From: Undaria pinnatifida
Taxonomy: Eukaryota; Sar; Phaeophyceae; Laminariales; Alariaceae
Length of the DNA stretch: 64,000 nucleotides
Assembly (NCBI GenBank): GCA_012845835.1
Contig: JABAKD010000019.1
Coordinates: 7,948,346 to 8,012,345 of the forward strand
Reading direction: 5' to 3'
Both the position numbers and the translations under genes were made by a program. Shown in pieces: positions 23,423 through 35,445 of the stretch (its first letter is position 1; every line of letters begins with the position of its first letter). The notes beneath the pieces were generated by a model. That model was not told where the DNA came from. It searched no databases and was given only the letters and a program-made list of their open reading frames with translations.

Positions 23423-23968
23423 TTACTGTGCATCGTCGTCAGCGTCTTTCCAAGTATATGTGTTACATACATGTGGGCGATGTGACACACGTACATACAG
23501 TAATAATAGTAAGTAGTAGCACCGCCCCCGAAGCCAATTTTGTGGAACCATCGGAAACATGATACGGTGAACACAAACAATCACGACTCTTCGAAGTACA
23601 GGGTAGACTACATAGATGCAAGGATGGTGGTTACGCCTACCAGGTATGACATGACAGGGTACCAGCGAAATCGACCTTATAGTTGTTACGAGCCTGACTG
23701 CCAAACCACCGGGTACTTCGCCGACCGCTCGCCGTACACTGCCACCAAAAACACCATTCAACCTATCTACATCCACAACGCACCCAGTCAGTGTCCGCGC
23801 CGGTGCCTCATCCTGGTTAGCGACATTGTCAAGCTCTATCTGGTCATAAACAGGCCGACAAAGGAACACGTCGCAAATGAAGAATATGGATTTGGCACAT
23901 ATGCGCACTTTATCCAGTACGTGATACTGGTAGCTGATATCAGGGGTGAAGTTGTAATACCACGACAA
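23423..23968 (-). other. Unassigned open frame, strand uncertain
   Basis: A 181-codon minus frame overlaps a 157-codon plus frame (23540-24013) in a patch that is less AT-rich than its neighbours. Neither carries a motif I recognise. The pair may be remains of a gene, but which strand codes is not decidable from sequence alone. Confidence 0.22.
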
Positions 23969-24024
23969 TGTTCACGCAGTGTAGGTAGCATGTATGTATG
24001 TAGTCTGGTCTAGACAATTATTAA

Positions 24025-24300
24025 AAAAATTAAAATAGACTCCTCCAGCCGTGAGATCGAATATTTTGTCGAAACTTCTTTGCAAGCTGTGTGTGATACT
24101 CCGATCGCGCGTAATACGGGTTGGTTGCGTGTCCTCATTAGACTAAGAATATAGGTCGGCGACTCCCCTTGCAACTACAGTGTAGCTATCAGGGTCAACA
24201 GGGTGATGTTAGGCAGTCTGTGCGCGGATAACCCGTTTCTGAGGGGGACAGAATCTGACAGGAAGGAAATGCGTCAGTTTATCAAGTGAATACTGTATGC
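24025..24300 (+). repeat. Family A core, short copy (A3)
   Basis: The core blocks CCGTGAGATCGAATATTTTG, TTGCAAGCTGTGTGTGATAC, GGTCGGCGACTCCCCTTGC and GGGTCAACAGGGTGATG are present. The copy stops before the G-run modules. Confidence 0.78.
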
Positions 24301-24332
24301 TGCGAAAAAATCAGCAAATTGATTATCTGATG

Positions 24333-24425
24333 CCTGGTGTTACGGAATTAGTGGGGCATTAGACTAGTCCGTTTGACCACTTGCAGCAGGTTAACCAATA
24401 ATAGTTTACCAAAACTAAGCCTTAA
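24333..24425 (-). mobile_element. SINE-like family 2, partial head
   Basis: It matches the head-side 90 bp of the copy at 24640-24730 (ATTAGTGGGGCATTAG, GTCCGTTTGACCACTTGCA, AAACTAAGCCTTA) but lacks the B-box part and body. Confidence 0.55.
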
Positions 24426-24488
24426 GACACTCTACCCCCCTGAAACGGCGGGATAGCAGGTCAGCCGGATATACGGTCGGACCCGTCA

Positions 24489-24730
24489 ATATCCAAGCGG
24501 TTTCATTTCCTCGGGATACCAGCGAGAGTATTTTTCAAGTTCGACATGGGAAAAGTCTGAAAAAGTTTAGTATTGTGGATGGTGGGATTTGAACCCACGA
24601 CCCAATAAAACCATGGTGCTGCCGACGACGCCATTTATTTGTGGAGGAATTAGTGGGGCATTAGTCCGTTTGACCACTTGCAAAAAAGATGAACCAATAT
24701 TATAGCTCACCCAAACTAAGCCTTATCACT
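24489..24730 (-). mobile_element. tRNA-derived SINE, family 2, copy 1
   Basis: Read on the minus strand it has A-box-like TGGCGTCGTCGG, then GTGGGTTCAAATCCCAC, which is a good B box and T-arm. A body follows with AAACTTTTTCAGACTTTTCC and GAACTTGAAAAATACTCTC. The second copy, at 30160-30400, matches over the same length. The rest of the tRNA shape is not preserved, so this is not a functional tRNA gene. Confidence 0.65.
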
Positions 24731-24802
24731 GATCTTTTACTTATCAACTATTAATATGTAGGTGTGTCATTGGTGCTACCACTACTAACATTGTAACTGC
24801 TG

Positions 24803-24804
24803 CT

Positions 24805-24892
<88 letters not shown>

Positions 24893-24965
24893 CGTTGTTG
24901 CTGTTGTTGCTGTTATTGTTGTGGTTGTGGTTGTTGTTGTTGTTGCTGCTGCTGTTGTTGTTGAT
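24803..24965 (+). repeat. (TTG)n microsatellite
   Basis: A near-perfect TTG/GTT run with decay toward 24965. The poly-Leu and poly-Thr frames across it are artefacts. Confidence 0.92.
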
Positions 24966-24972
24966 GATGTTG

Positions 24973-25215
24973 GACGCTTGCTACGATAGAGGTGAATCAC
25001 TTTTGTCCTGAGGCTCCTCAATTTAGGAGCTCAAGACCTCTCCCCAAAACTGAGTTGGAGAAAAATGAAAGTGCTACCGGATGAAAAATCCCATGGCCTA
25101 GGTATACAACGAGAATCATGGAAAAAAAATAGCTTATTTCCGACGATTTCGGGCTACGGAGCCTAAGGCATTCATAAAAAAAACAGACGAAAAGTGCTAC
25201 CTCTATCGTAGCATG
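24973..25215. mobile_element. MITE family M, copy 1
   Basis: Terminal inverted repeats GCTACGATAGAGGT and ACCTCTATCGTAGC bound a non-coding interior of about 240 bp. Subterminal GAATCACTTTTGTC/GACGAAAAGTGCT also pair. Related copies are at 52883-53133, 63064-63318 and 63410-63700. Confidence 0.85.
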
Positions 25216-25324
25216 ATGGATTTTTAGCTGGTAATTTCCTTGTGTGTACTATCCATGCAAAACAGTAGTAGTAGTAGATAGAGTAGGGGGACGTTTTGCT
25301 TTTAAAGCTATAATTGTAATATTA

Positions 25325-26170
25325 AACCTATTATATATGAGATGGCATGTGGCGTGTATCAGCTCTTCTTAGCTGGTGTACGCTCGTAGGCTCGCTTTCC
25401 AATGACCCGATGAAGACACAGCCTACATAGACTAGATAATGTGAGGCAAACGAAGGCCACGGTTAGGTACGCCTGTAAGAACAAAGAGCTCCAGCAGAGA
25501 AGATGTTGTTCGGCGACCCCAGGCCGATATGGTGATTGATGATTTAATTTGCTCAGCAGATGAGAGCTGATGGTGAGCAAAACGGAGTGAAGAAGTGTGG
25601 GCGATGCGCCTGTGCGTCGCTCGCAGCTCAAAGACAAGGACCCTCAAAATCCGTTGCAAGCAAGAAGAAAGAAAGGACCCTTGAAATGCACCCTCGAACA
25701 ACGGTACTTACTTGCCGATATAATTCCAGGGTACGGATTGAAAACAAAAAACAAGCTATAACCCCAAGAAGCAAAATACCCCAATACGAGATCCTACAGC
25801 CTTGTTGTTTAGCAACTCATATCTCAGGGTATGTGATCATATGACCCTACGTAGCCTATCTTCTTACTTCAGCAACAACTCATATCTCAAACATCTTGCT
25901 ACCGGTTCCAAGAGGGATACCGAAGACTGCCCCTCTCAACGTGTACCAGCACGTACTACATGTACCAGGTATCTGGATATGGTTAGCCTGTAAACTGCTG
26001 TGTATCATGTATCCAAGATATTGCTGCTGAGACTTGTGCTTGTTACGTATTGCATCGATAACGACAACTACCAGACTGAAAACTGTCTGTCGTACTAGCA
26101 ACTTGCAATGTATACCAGATGACTTTAAGTGTTATCAAGTAACGACATGATGGCTACTGACGAGTAGCAT
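25325..26170. repeat. Duplicated segment D, copy 1
   Basis: It aligns over about 850 bp with 43105-43915 in the same orientation. Landmarks include GAGATGGCATGTGGCGTGTA, GACTGCCCCTCTCAA, ACATGTACCAGGTAT and TGTTATCAAGTAACGACATG. Minus-strand frames in both copies share HHQLSSAEQ and then diverge by frameshift. Coding is possible only in the ancestor. Confidence 0.75.
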
Positions 26171-27100
26171 CTCTAACACCTCCTCCCTTCAGGTTAACAC
26201 TTTCTCACTCTGCGTTACATGTCAAAAACTCCATAACGGAAATACGCGCAGCAACAATGATAAATGCTGGCAAAAATGTTTTGTGTAAAGCAAACTCATC
26301 TTGCTCAAATGCCCAAGGGATTAACACAGAGTAAGCGGACACGAAAAACTCCTGCTTTGACACTATACGTGCTTCTGCATGTGTATGCAAGTTAAACTTA
26401 CCATGAATAGCTCACAATACTATATTCCGGTCGTTTAATCAACCAAGGAACATAATATGTTTGTGCAGTAGTCTAAAACAGTGAATATGTTCATCATTGC
26501 GCAACAATCATAGGAGTGAACAGCCTACCAGTGTTCCTACCGCCCAAAAACAAAGGAACAAAGGGGCACTGGCAGCGATTTCCTGCTGGATAAGATCACT
26601 TATTCTAGATGTAGACGCCACCTCTCGTGTATCTTAATCTTCCGTTTGTACTTGTCCAGGTGGCGGATTTTTCGGCCGTATATATATCCTGAAGTACCGA
26701 AGATGGCGTAGTTAAATTTAATATTCAACTGTCCAGTCGGTATTACCTATTCGACTTGTACCCTTACTTGGTACTAACTGCGATATTTCGCAATCTCCAA
26801 ACAGTGCTCAACACCGGTCGTTGTCTCTGCTGGCCCCGTACGAAGAGAACATGCGACACTTTACGTACAGCTTTGGTAAAGAGATAACGCATTTCACACT
26901 TCCAGTGGCTTGACATTATTGGTGTAGACGTTGTCGGTGTAGACGTTGTCGGTGTAGACGTTGTTGATGCAGACGTCGTTAGATATGCTTGGTCTGTTGT
27001 CCGTGGGTGGGACTTGAGGCTTAACTCTATGTTGAAGTTGGAGAGGTTAGTAATTATTTCCCTAAAAACCCTGATTGCCGTCATCGGCTCCGCCTCGACT
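26170..27100. other. No gene recognised
   Basis: Short unremarkable frames. A minus-strand triplication of a TTSTP peptide unit (plus-strand GTAGACGTTGTCGGT repeats at 26930-26970) is the only structure. Confidence 0.35.
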
Positions 27101-27105
27101 GTTAA

Positions 27106-28067
27106 TTATGCAGCCAGTCTCTGCGTCTTGGCCTCGATGTTTACGAGCTCTTCGTTCAGAATGGAGAGGAAGCCTGAGGTTGGCTTGCGGGCGTACACGA
27201 AGGCCGGAGATGTCGCCAGTGGCTCGTGATCGCCCTGTGTTGATTCCGCAGATCCTGTCTCGGGTCTTGCCCGTGCCTGTCCTTTTGCCGTCATGAGCAT
27301 GTGAACCTCCTCCTGACGGCCTGTTTCGTTGTTGGGCTTGGCTCCAAGGCTTGGCTCAAACTTAGCCGGTGTGATCCCGGGTGTAGCGGACATTGTCGAT
27401 CCGTCGACCCTTGGCTCAGCTGATGGTCCGGTGGTCCAAGATGACGATGATCCAGCGACTACAATGGCCCCATGTGATGCTGTTGGTCTAGCTGATGCTT
27501 CGGTGATCCAAGATGAAGTTGATCCAGTGATCCCGGATGCAGTTGCTCCGGTGTGCGATGGCGATCCAGATGACGTTGCTCCGAAGATCTCATGCGAAGA
27601 TGCTTTGGAGATTCCAGGTCTTGTAATTTCGGTTCCGGTGATTCCAGGCGATGCTGATCTGTGAAGTGGATGGCATCTAGTATGTCGTTGGCAATTTTAA
27701 TCACCCAGTTTTCCTCCTCCGAGATTCAAAACGGGTTTCTCTCGGTGCAGGTGAAATTCACACATGTGGTCGGTGGGGTTGTCCACGATGCTCCTGTTGC
27801 GTGCGTGTTGTCGAAGGTATCCTCCGCTCTTGGGTTGGGTCTTGTACTGGCGGTCTCGTGATGCGGTACATCCGGTGCGGCCTTAGTTGTTGTAGAATGT
27901 GCGTCCCCGCGCGTAGTAGCAGGTGTAATTCCTGTCAAGAACATCCCAATGTCTTGCGGTAGTGCTCCAGCCCTTAATGACGATTCTTCAACCTCTGGTG
28001 ATGATGACTCTTCTTCTTCTGATGAGGATGCTCCAGCTCCCGTCGATGACCCTCCGGCTGTTGTCGA
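27106..28067 (-). pseudogene. Decayed downstream part of the copia-like element
   Basis: The frame of the protease ORF continues through here with stops at 28068 and 27726, then shifts. It encodes Ser/Glu/Thr-rich linker-like peptides (for example GAGASSSEEEESSSPEVEE). No integrase or reverse transcriptase motif is visible, so those domains were deleted or have decayed beyond recognition. On the plus strand the same stretch gives GATCCAG-type repeats (27380-27660). Confidence 0.4.
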
Positions 28068-29204
28068 TTACTTTTCCTCTTCCAGAAGGTTGTTCTCGTA
28101 GTAGTGAAGCATGACCTGGACTAGCGCACAAAAGCGCTCTGTCTCAGTGACAATGGCTTTCTCGGGCGTGTCCAGGATTTGCGCATCTTGGTGCTCAGTC
28201 TCCGTGACAGTTTCCTTTTCAGGCGTGTTGTTTCCGCCTGATGGTGTGCACTCCTTTTGGGTCGCATGATTATGTCCATACCACGCGGATACCCTCTTTC
28301 GTTGGGGCGTTATCGTCGTGGTGTGCTCCATGGCTATGCTGGAGTTGGTGCAGAATTCTTGGATCTTTTTGAAGATGCAATCGCCTCGATTGGCGTCGTT
28401 GCTTGCCTGTGCTGCAGGCACTACAGCAGGCGTTGATGACGTACCAGCCGTGCCGCCCAGGGTGCGAAGAAATACGTCGTAGGAGCATACGCCCTTGTCC
28501 GCTGGGTGTTGGGTGAGCGGAAGCGAAGTGCTGTTTTCCAACTGCAAGTGAGGGTTTCCCGTCTCGAGGATAGTGCTTACCCCTGATTGCATTGCTTTCA
28601 TGGAGGAGAAGACGTTGCGTCCCAGTCCAGGTACGAACATGGCCGAGATGCAAACAGGAGCACGCTTGCCAGCCTGGTCAATGATGTATCCCCAGATGGT
28701 GCCTGGTGATGTTGCGAATACCTTCAAATTGTTCCCGTTGGCCATGATGGTCTTCGGGTCCTGTAACGTCTTGTATTCCCTCATGCTTTTCCGCAGTCTT
28801 GGAATCAACTCCTCGTCTATCAGGTGGTCCGATGCGCCGCTGTCCACAAGCATCGTGAACCTGTCAATGTTGGGGTGAAAACCCCTGTTGCCGCTACCAG
28901 CTAGCAGCCCTGTAAACACGAATCCCTCTTCGAAACCATTGTCGAAGTTAAGGGACGGCTTTTCGTCGTCGTTGGGGCGTGTGCTCGCGTCTTCTACAGC
29001 AGAGGCAGTGTGAGCGCGTCCACCCTGCGGTGGGCGTGGCGCTCCTTCCTTGTAGCATTCCGTGTCGTCGTGCGAGGCAGTTTTGTGTACAGAAAACCAC
29101 GCATGCTCAGCTCCAACGTTGGATGCTGCCTTCTCGTTTGAAGATTCCTTGTTCTTCTGCTTGTCGTGAGCGCCGGTAGATTTGCTGTTGTTGTCGTCCT
29201 TCAT
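28068..29204 (-). pseudogene. Ty1/copia-like protease region
   Basis: An open frame of 378 residues. The aspartic-protease site MLVDSGASDHLID has catalytic Asp121, followed by a NGNNLKVFATSPG strand and FVPGLGRNVFSS, the usual end of a copia protease domain. The N-terminal 100 residues are Lys/Glu/Ser-rich. No GAG-pre-integrase or integrase domain follows, so the element is truncated. It sits in the same frame as the zinc-knuckle ORF upstream, from which it is separated by one TGA. Confidence 0.75.
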
Positions 29205-29207
29205 TTT

Positions 29208-29959
29208 TCAGCAGTTGCGGGCGTATTGCCCTTGGTTTCCGCAACGACTCCAAGTCGATGCCGCAGTCATGGCTACGTCACGACCAGCGATCTTGGTGTC
29301 GCTGTTGCGGGAAAGATCATCCAAATAAAGATGGCGCATCGTGCTTTGCATCTGACCGATGTCCAAAGTCGGGCGTCGGTACATCATCATCTTGAGGTCT
29401 TTGTACTCCGCCGTGAATCCTTGTACATAGATGTCCTTGAATCTGCGGTCGGAAATCGCCTCGCCTATCTTCTCAAGCTCAAAGCGCGCGAGAGTCTTTT
29501 CCATAATAAAGTGAGATCTTTTCCTTGCTCCATGTTGAAGTTGACGAGCTTGTCCATTTTCTCCCTGATCACTTCGTCAGTAACCTTGTTGTAATTCGAG
29601 ACAAGCTCTTGTAGGGCCTTTTGTCCGTCACCGGTCGTCCCAGTCTCATCCTCGTGCTTGAGTACAAGAGGAGATGCTGGTTTCTCTGTTAGTAGAATAA
29701 GCATGGCGTACAGATCTTGATTTGCCCTTTCATGAGCTGCGATTTCTTGTGCGAGTGCTGGTGAAGATCCCGTACCGGCCGTCGCTTCGGTCGGTCGAGG
29801 ATGCCCTTTAATGAGGTTAGCGATATCGCGTCTGGATTCTCCAATTACAACCGCCAATCGTTTATACCAATATAAAAAATCGGCCGGGCTGCGCCCATCG
29901 AACGTCCTGAGTCCTTTGATGGCGTTGGCGAGCGAAGTGGTGCTGTTGGATTCCCCCAT
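29208..29959 (-). pseudogene. Copia-like gag with frameshift
   Basis: Gag is split into two frames: 29959-29465 (164 aa, from MGESNSTTSLANAIKGL) and 29504-29208 (98 aa). The pieces overlap, so one frameshift lies near 29470-29500. The second piece ends in a CGNQGQYARNC knuckle whose first Cys is missing and whose His is Gln, so zinc binding is probably lost. TGA at 29205-29207 separates it from the protease frame. No LTR pair is visible by eye. Confidence 0.72.
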
Positions 29960-30159
29960 GATGATGATGAGTAGGTACCAGGTAACAGTTCACTCCGATG
30001 TCTTCTTTGATGCCGGTGCTTGTACAGTAGTGTAGTAGTACCAGTAATCCCGCCGCACGTATGATACGAGCTGCTGTATTAAATAGCCATTGCAAGTGTA
30101 GTAGTGATGCTTGTGTACAAATCGAGAGCGTTATGGAGATTTCCGAATTTTTTCGAAGT

Positions 30160-30400
30160 TCCAGGAAATATCCAAGCCGTTTCATCTCCAGGGGATACCG
30201 GGGAGAGTATTTTTCAAGTTCGACATGGGAAAAAGCCTGAAAAAGTTTTATTGTGCTGGATGTGGCATTTAAACCCACGACCCAAAAAACCCATGGTCTG
30301 TCGACGACGCCATTTGTTAAGGTATTAGTGGGGTATTAGTCCGTTCGACCAATTGCAAAAGGTTAACCGATAGCTTACACAAACAAAGCCTTATAACACA
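30160..30400 (-). mobile_element. tRNA-derived SINE, family 2, copy 2
   Basis: It matches 24489-24730 over its full length. The B box is damaged (GGTTTAAATGCC instead of GGTTCAAATCCC). It lies just upstream of the gag remnant and directly abuts a family A core. Confidence 0.65.
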
Positions 30401-30660
30401 GCTGTGAGATCGAAGATTTCGTCGAAACTCATGAGATATTGCAAGTTGTGTGTGTGATACTCCGATCGCGCTTACTGGTTGTGTGTCCTCATTACTAAGG
30501 ATATAGGTCGGCGACTCCCCTTGGAACTACAGTGTAGCTTGTACCAGGGTCAACAACAGGGTGATGTTAACCAATTGTGCGCGCGGGAACTATAAAACCC
30601 GTTTTTGAGGGACAAAGTCTGACAGCTGTGGAAGGAAATGTATCAGTTTATCAAGCATAT
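30398..30660 (+). repeat. Family A core, short copy (A4)
   Basis: CAGCTGTGAGATCGAAGATT, GGTCGGCGACTCCCCTTGG, GGGTCAACAACAGGGTGATG and GGAAATGTATCAGTTTATC blocks are in the family order, without G-run modules. Confidence 0.78.
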
Positions 30661-31240
30661 ATGTCATAACCAAATATATCGAAATGACCGCGTGAACAAG
30701 GGGATCACATCGATCGGTGAAGACATTTTTGACGTGCGAGTTGCAATTCGCGAGATATGGGCATTGTTCGTGTTGCTTGGGAAGGAGTTATTTCGTAGGG
30801 GTTTGAGCTTCCTATACAGAAAAATTTACATAATAATTTATATTCAGCCCATACATCGGTCAATACGCCGAGTATTTCGACACTAGGCAGACAGGTTGAC
30901 ATGATCGCATCAACAAGAAAAGGGGAAGACGTCCATCATGGCACTTGTTTCTTTTGGCGAGCCGTACAACGTTGTTGAATGAAACGCCTGCCGAAGTACT
31001 AGAACAATATATTGGGCTCTCGGAGAATTCTTCTACGGGATATATTTACTCTGCACGGGCATCTTTTTTGCATCTTAGTTTTTGAGAGTTGGAAAACGAT
31101 GTTTTTTGGCACGCGGTGGTTGTGCTTCAAAACAACACAAACCGAGCCACTCTGTGTCTTTTTTGAAAAAAAAGAAAATGCGTTCGTCAGGGAGGGTGGA
31201 GGTCGCAAAAAAAATCAGAACATAATATGAAATGCACCTC
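30660..31240. other. No gene recognised
   Basis: Two plus-strand frames of 72-82 codons have no motif. Confidence 0.35.
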
Positions 31241-31530
31241 CTATGTTAAGATACGGCCTCGAAAGGCCCGTAATTATCCTAACTTGAGATCATTTGGATG
31301 GGTTTCGTATGATAAGGTCGGCGTTTTACAGTCGAGAAAGTTAGGAAATAGATCGGAGGCACGTGCCTCCGATCTCAGAAACTGTGCCTCCGATCTCAGA
31401 AACTATCCGGGGCTCTGGTGGAATCGAATAAAGCTACCTCTTTACGAAGGCGAAGAAATTGAGTACTCTCCGAGGACCTGCTTGGCAAACCTGCAGGGGG
31501 CACTCTATGTCCCCACCTATAACCTTACAA
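31240..31530 (+). mobile_element. SINE family 1 body, copy with perfect palindrome
   Basis: The body starts at TTAAGATACGGCCTCGAAAG and lacks the tRNA-like head. At 31350-31375 it has a perfect 26-bp palindrome with half-site AGATCGGAGGCAC. Part of the palindrome arm is tandemly duplicated (31370-31403). Confidence 0.75.
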
Positions 31531-31559
31531 ATGGCGTCGTCGGCAGGACACATCAGGGT

Positions 31560-31830
31560 AGTGTTAAGATACGGCCTCGAAAGGCCCGTAGCTATCCTCA
31601 CTTGAGATCATTTGAATGGGTTTTGTATGATAAGGTTGGCGTTTGATAGTCGGGAAAGTTAGGAAATAGATCGCAGGCACGTGCCTCCGATCGCAGAAGC
31701 TATCCGGGGCTCTGGTGGAATCGAATAAAGCTACGTCTCTACGAAGGCGAAGAAAGTGAGTACTCTCCGAGGACCTGCTCAATTGGCAGTCCTGCAGGGG
31801 GCACTCTGTGTCCCCACCTATAAACTTACA
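31560..31830 (+). mobile_element. SINE family 1 body, second tandem copy
   Basis: A second headless body starting at GTGTTAAGATACGGCCTCG, only about 30 bp after the first. It has an altered palindrome (AGATCGCAGGCAC half-site) and the same GGGGGCACTCTGTGTCCCC tail. Confidence 0.75.
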
Positions 31831-32700
31831 CCTACCTGGGGAAGGAAAAACAAAGGCCAATACCAAGATAAGTCGTTTTGCATTATCATGACGCACAACC
31901 CTGCCAAAACTCGTTTTCCAACTCTCGAATACCAAAAGATGCAAAAGATTGCGAGGACGAAACGTTACGGCTTTCGCTGGAACCAGCTTGCACTCGTTGT
32001 TTATTTTGGCCATTGTAATATTAATGCTACTACCGATGTTTACAAACCAACAGGTAGAATATATAATAAATTAAAGCTGTGTATTGTTAGTATCAGATTT
32101 AGCTGCGAGAAAAAATTACTTAGTACATGCAAAAAACTCTTGTGAAATCATATTATTATCGTACGAGCACTACCACGAGTATTATGGGATGTTGCAGTCT
32201 TGTTTGTCATGTCATCTATAATGCTAATAATACTGTATGTTATTGACACGTTTCACTGCAGGTTTGATGTTAACTATATATATTTGTGGTGACGTATGTA
32301 TTTCATACTGCTGGTACCGTTACTACTATTGATAATTATTTGCTGCTAATGTCTGTATTTTACATTATGTCGTTCTATCAAAACTGACGAATCATAACAA
32401 CTAACGGCCTTGGGATGAAGTACTTGTACGTATTATACTATAGTTGTTATCAATATTATTGATAACATGTTGCTATAATAAAAATATTATTGCTGATGCT
32501 CACTCTGGCAACATCCATACATAGGACTCATGCATTCAAACATTTTTTCATTTAAACCAAATATGCATTCAAAGAATAGTAGTACATGTAGTAGCATGAG
32601 GCAGCATGGACCTATAGGGACCGACTACTGCTACGTATGCAGGGGTTTCTTTGGCTCTGTACCGATCACTCATACCCACGCACGAGGGTTGCTTGGATGT
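31830..32700. other. No gene recognised
   Basis: AT-rich sequence without clear repeats or coding structure. Confidence 0.35.
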
Positions 32701-32703
32701 TGA

Positions 32704-35445
32704 ATATTTTATAAAAATTAAAATACACTCCAGCTGTGAGATCGAAGATTTCGTCGAAACTCATCTTTGCAAGCTGTGTGTGATACTCCGATCGCGCGCA
32801 TTACGAGTTGTGTGTCCTCATTAAGGATATAGGTCGTCGACTCCCCTTACAGCTACAGTGTAGCTATCAGGGTCAACAGGATGATTTTAGTCAGTCTGTG
32901 CGCGGAAACTATAAAACCCGTTTCTGAGGGGGACAAAATCTGACAGCTGTGAAGGGAAAGGGGGGGGCTGGTTTAGATCAAAAGCGAGCGGGTTTGGAGG
33001 GGGGCGGGGGGGGGGGGGGGGGGGGGAAGGGGCAATTTGTGCATGTAAGCTATAAATCCTTTCGAGGGGATAAATCTGACGGTTTTGGCACCAGTATATT
33101 ATTGGGGGCGGGGGGGGGGGGGGGGCAGCTCGATATGTGCCTGGAAACTATACATTATTTCGAGGGGATAAATGTGACATTTTTGGAAATAATACATCAG
33201 TTTATCGTGTATATCCTGGGGTAAGTCGTACAATCAGTGAGTAAAGAAAGGGTGGAGTGTTCGAGGGGGTGGGGTTGGGATGGGTTGGGGGGGGAGGGTG
33301 GGGGGTGGGGGCGGGGGTGGGGGGTGGGGGAGAGGGGGGGGGGGGGGAGGGCTTTAGGTGAGGGGTTTGTTATACGTGTGGTGCTAGGTCTAGGCGAAGG
33401 TGCGGGTGATGGGGAAGAAGGGGGCGTTCGAGGCGGGGGGGGGGGGGGGGAACACAGCGGCATGGATGGCTCTCGAAAGATAATGAGGTGATATCCTGTG
33501 CGTGAAGTGTTTATTAATGTGGCGGATTTCGATATTTGGTGGGGCGTTTGAGTAAGGGAGAGCAAGAGGGGGGGGGGGGGGGTGATTTTTTAGGAGGTTT
33601 AGGTCACGAATAATATTCAAATACACTTCGGCTGTGAGATCAAAGATATGTGTCAGCTTGTCATACGCGTGGTGCTAGGTCTAGGCGATCGTGCAGGTGG
33701 TCGAGAAAGAGGGGGCGTTGGAGGGGGGGGGGGGGGGGGGGGAAACACAGCGGCATGGATGGCTCTCGAAAGATAATGAGGTGATATCCTGTGCGTGAAG
33801 TGTTTATTAATGTGGCGGATTTTGATATTTGGTGGGGCGTTTGAGTAAGGGAGAGCAAGAGGGGGGGGGGGAGATTTTTAGGAGGTTTAGGTCACAAATA
33901 ATATTCAAATACACTTCGGCTGTGAGATCAAAGATATGTAGCAGCTTGTTATACGCGTGGTGCTAGGTCTAGGCGATCGTGTAGGTGGTCGGAAAAGAGG
34001 GGGCGTTGGAGGGGGGGGGGGGGGGGGGGGGGGGAATAATTGAAACCTTCGTCATGGATGGTCAGAAAGATAATGACGTGGTATCAACTGCGTATAGGTG
34101 GTTTATTACTCAGGCCGATTTTAATTGTGAGTGGGGCGTTTGGACAGACTAGGCGGAAGGGGGGGGGGGGGATCGGGGGACGGAGGGGCGGGGGGGGGAA
34201 AAGGGTTGGGGTTTGTTATGAAAAAGAGGTCAGTGGAGGGGGAGGGGAGGGGGGGGGGGGGGGGGGGGCGGGGGGCGAGACATTTCAATATGTGCGCGGA
34301 AACTATAAATTCTCAAAGGGGACAAACCCGACGATTGAAGCAATAAGACATCCCTTTATATCATCTGGCTTGTAATGTTTACTATTCTAGAAGGTTTGAT
34401 GTTAGATGCAGCATGCAACCCAGTGTTTAAGTGTAGTAAATAACGTGTTAAATCTTCACAGTTTGTTGTTGTATGATACAGCGATCGAAAGCTAGAATAT
34501 TTTATAGAATATTTGTAGGTACCATTATTTTCTGACATCGCTAATTATAAGAAAGAGATACGTTTTGTCAAATGCAACAGGCGAGGTGATGTGGTCATGC
34601 ACTGTGTTTGTCACCATCATCATACAGTCACCATTATTATCGACATCGCTAATTATACGCACGAGATACGTATTGCCAAATACAGCATGCGAGGTGATGT
34701 ATGTGGCCATGTGCTGCCTCCGTCATTGAGCATTAGAGGGAGGGATGCGAATCGACGCTTGGTATACATGTGCTCAATTACGTTACCTCATTAGTCATAC
34801 TTGGTATACACGCGCTCAATCACGTTACCTCGTTAGTAATACTTCGCTTGGCATAGGTGGGGAGGCGATCATGCACACGGTATGTACGAAATACCCTACG
34901 TAATGGGTTGGTAAGGTTGTTTACCGCAATTTTAACACATCTGCTTGTGCTTCCTTTTCCAAATTATTTTTGTCTCAAAGAAATGTACGATTTCACGCCT
35001 ATGATTTTACCTTGTCGATGTGGGCCTCTGCGGTCGTCAATTTTAAGTCAGAGATACGTCCTACAAATACATCAGGCGAGGTGGGTATGTGATGTCATAT
35101 AATGCGATGTCATCACTATTGATCGCGAGGGTGATTTTACTTCGTGAGGTAAATGGTACTGTGTTTCGTAGAGGTCGTCTCAGGAGGGTATGCGATGGGT
35201 CGGCAGTGTATCACGTCTGTTTGTGCTTCCTTTTCAACTTATTATTGTCTCAAAATGTGCGATTTCTCGTCCATGATTTTTACCGTGCCGCTGTGGGGCT
35301 CTGAGGTCGCCAATTCTAAGACAGAGATACATCTTACAAATACAGCAGTTGAGGTGGGCATGCAATCGTCATATATATGCGATGTCACTACTATTGAAGG
35401 CGAGGGTGACTTCACTTCGTCAGGCATATGCTACTGCGTTTCGTA
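32704..35445 (+). repeat. Family A, long copy (A5)
   Basis: It runs from TAAAAATTAAAATACACTCC through the core and about ten G-run modules to ACTTCGTCAGGCATATGCTA. It is nearly identical to 38402-41174; I see only about ten substitutions outside G-run length differences. In this copy similarity to its own 3' unit continues to about 35570 (a further ACTTCGTTAGGCACAT block). Confidence 0.88.

Noticed and set aside
24560-24640. Possible functional tRNA gene on the minus strand
   Set aside because: The B box is good but no acceptor stem or anticodon arm can be formed; a second damaged copy shares a long body, so it is a SINE.
24785-25021. Poly-Thr and poly-Leu frames
   Set aside because: They are translations of a (TTG)n microsatellite.
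27329-27664. 111-codon plus-strand frame with GATCCAG-type repeats
   Set aside because: It lies antisense to the decayed copia element and is explained by repeat composition.
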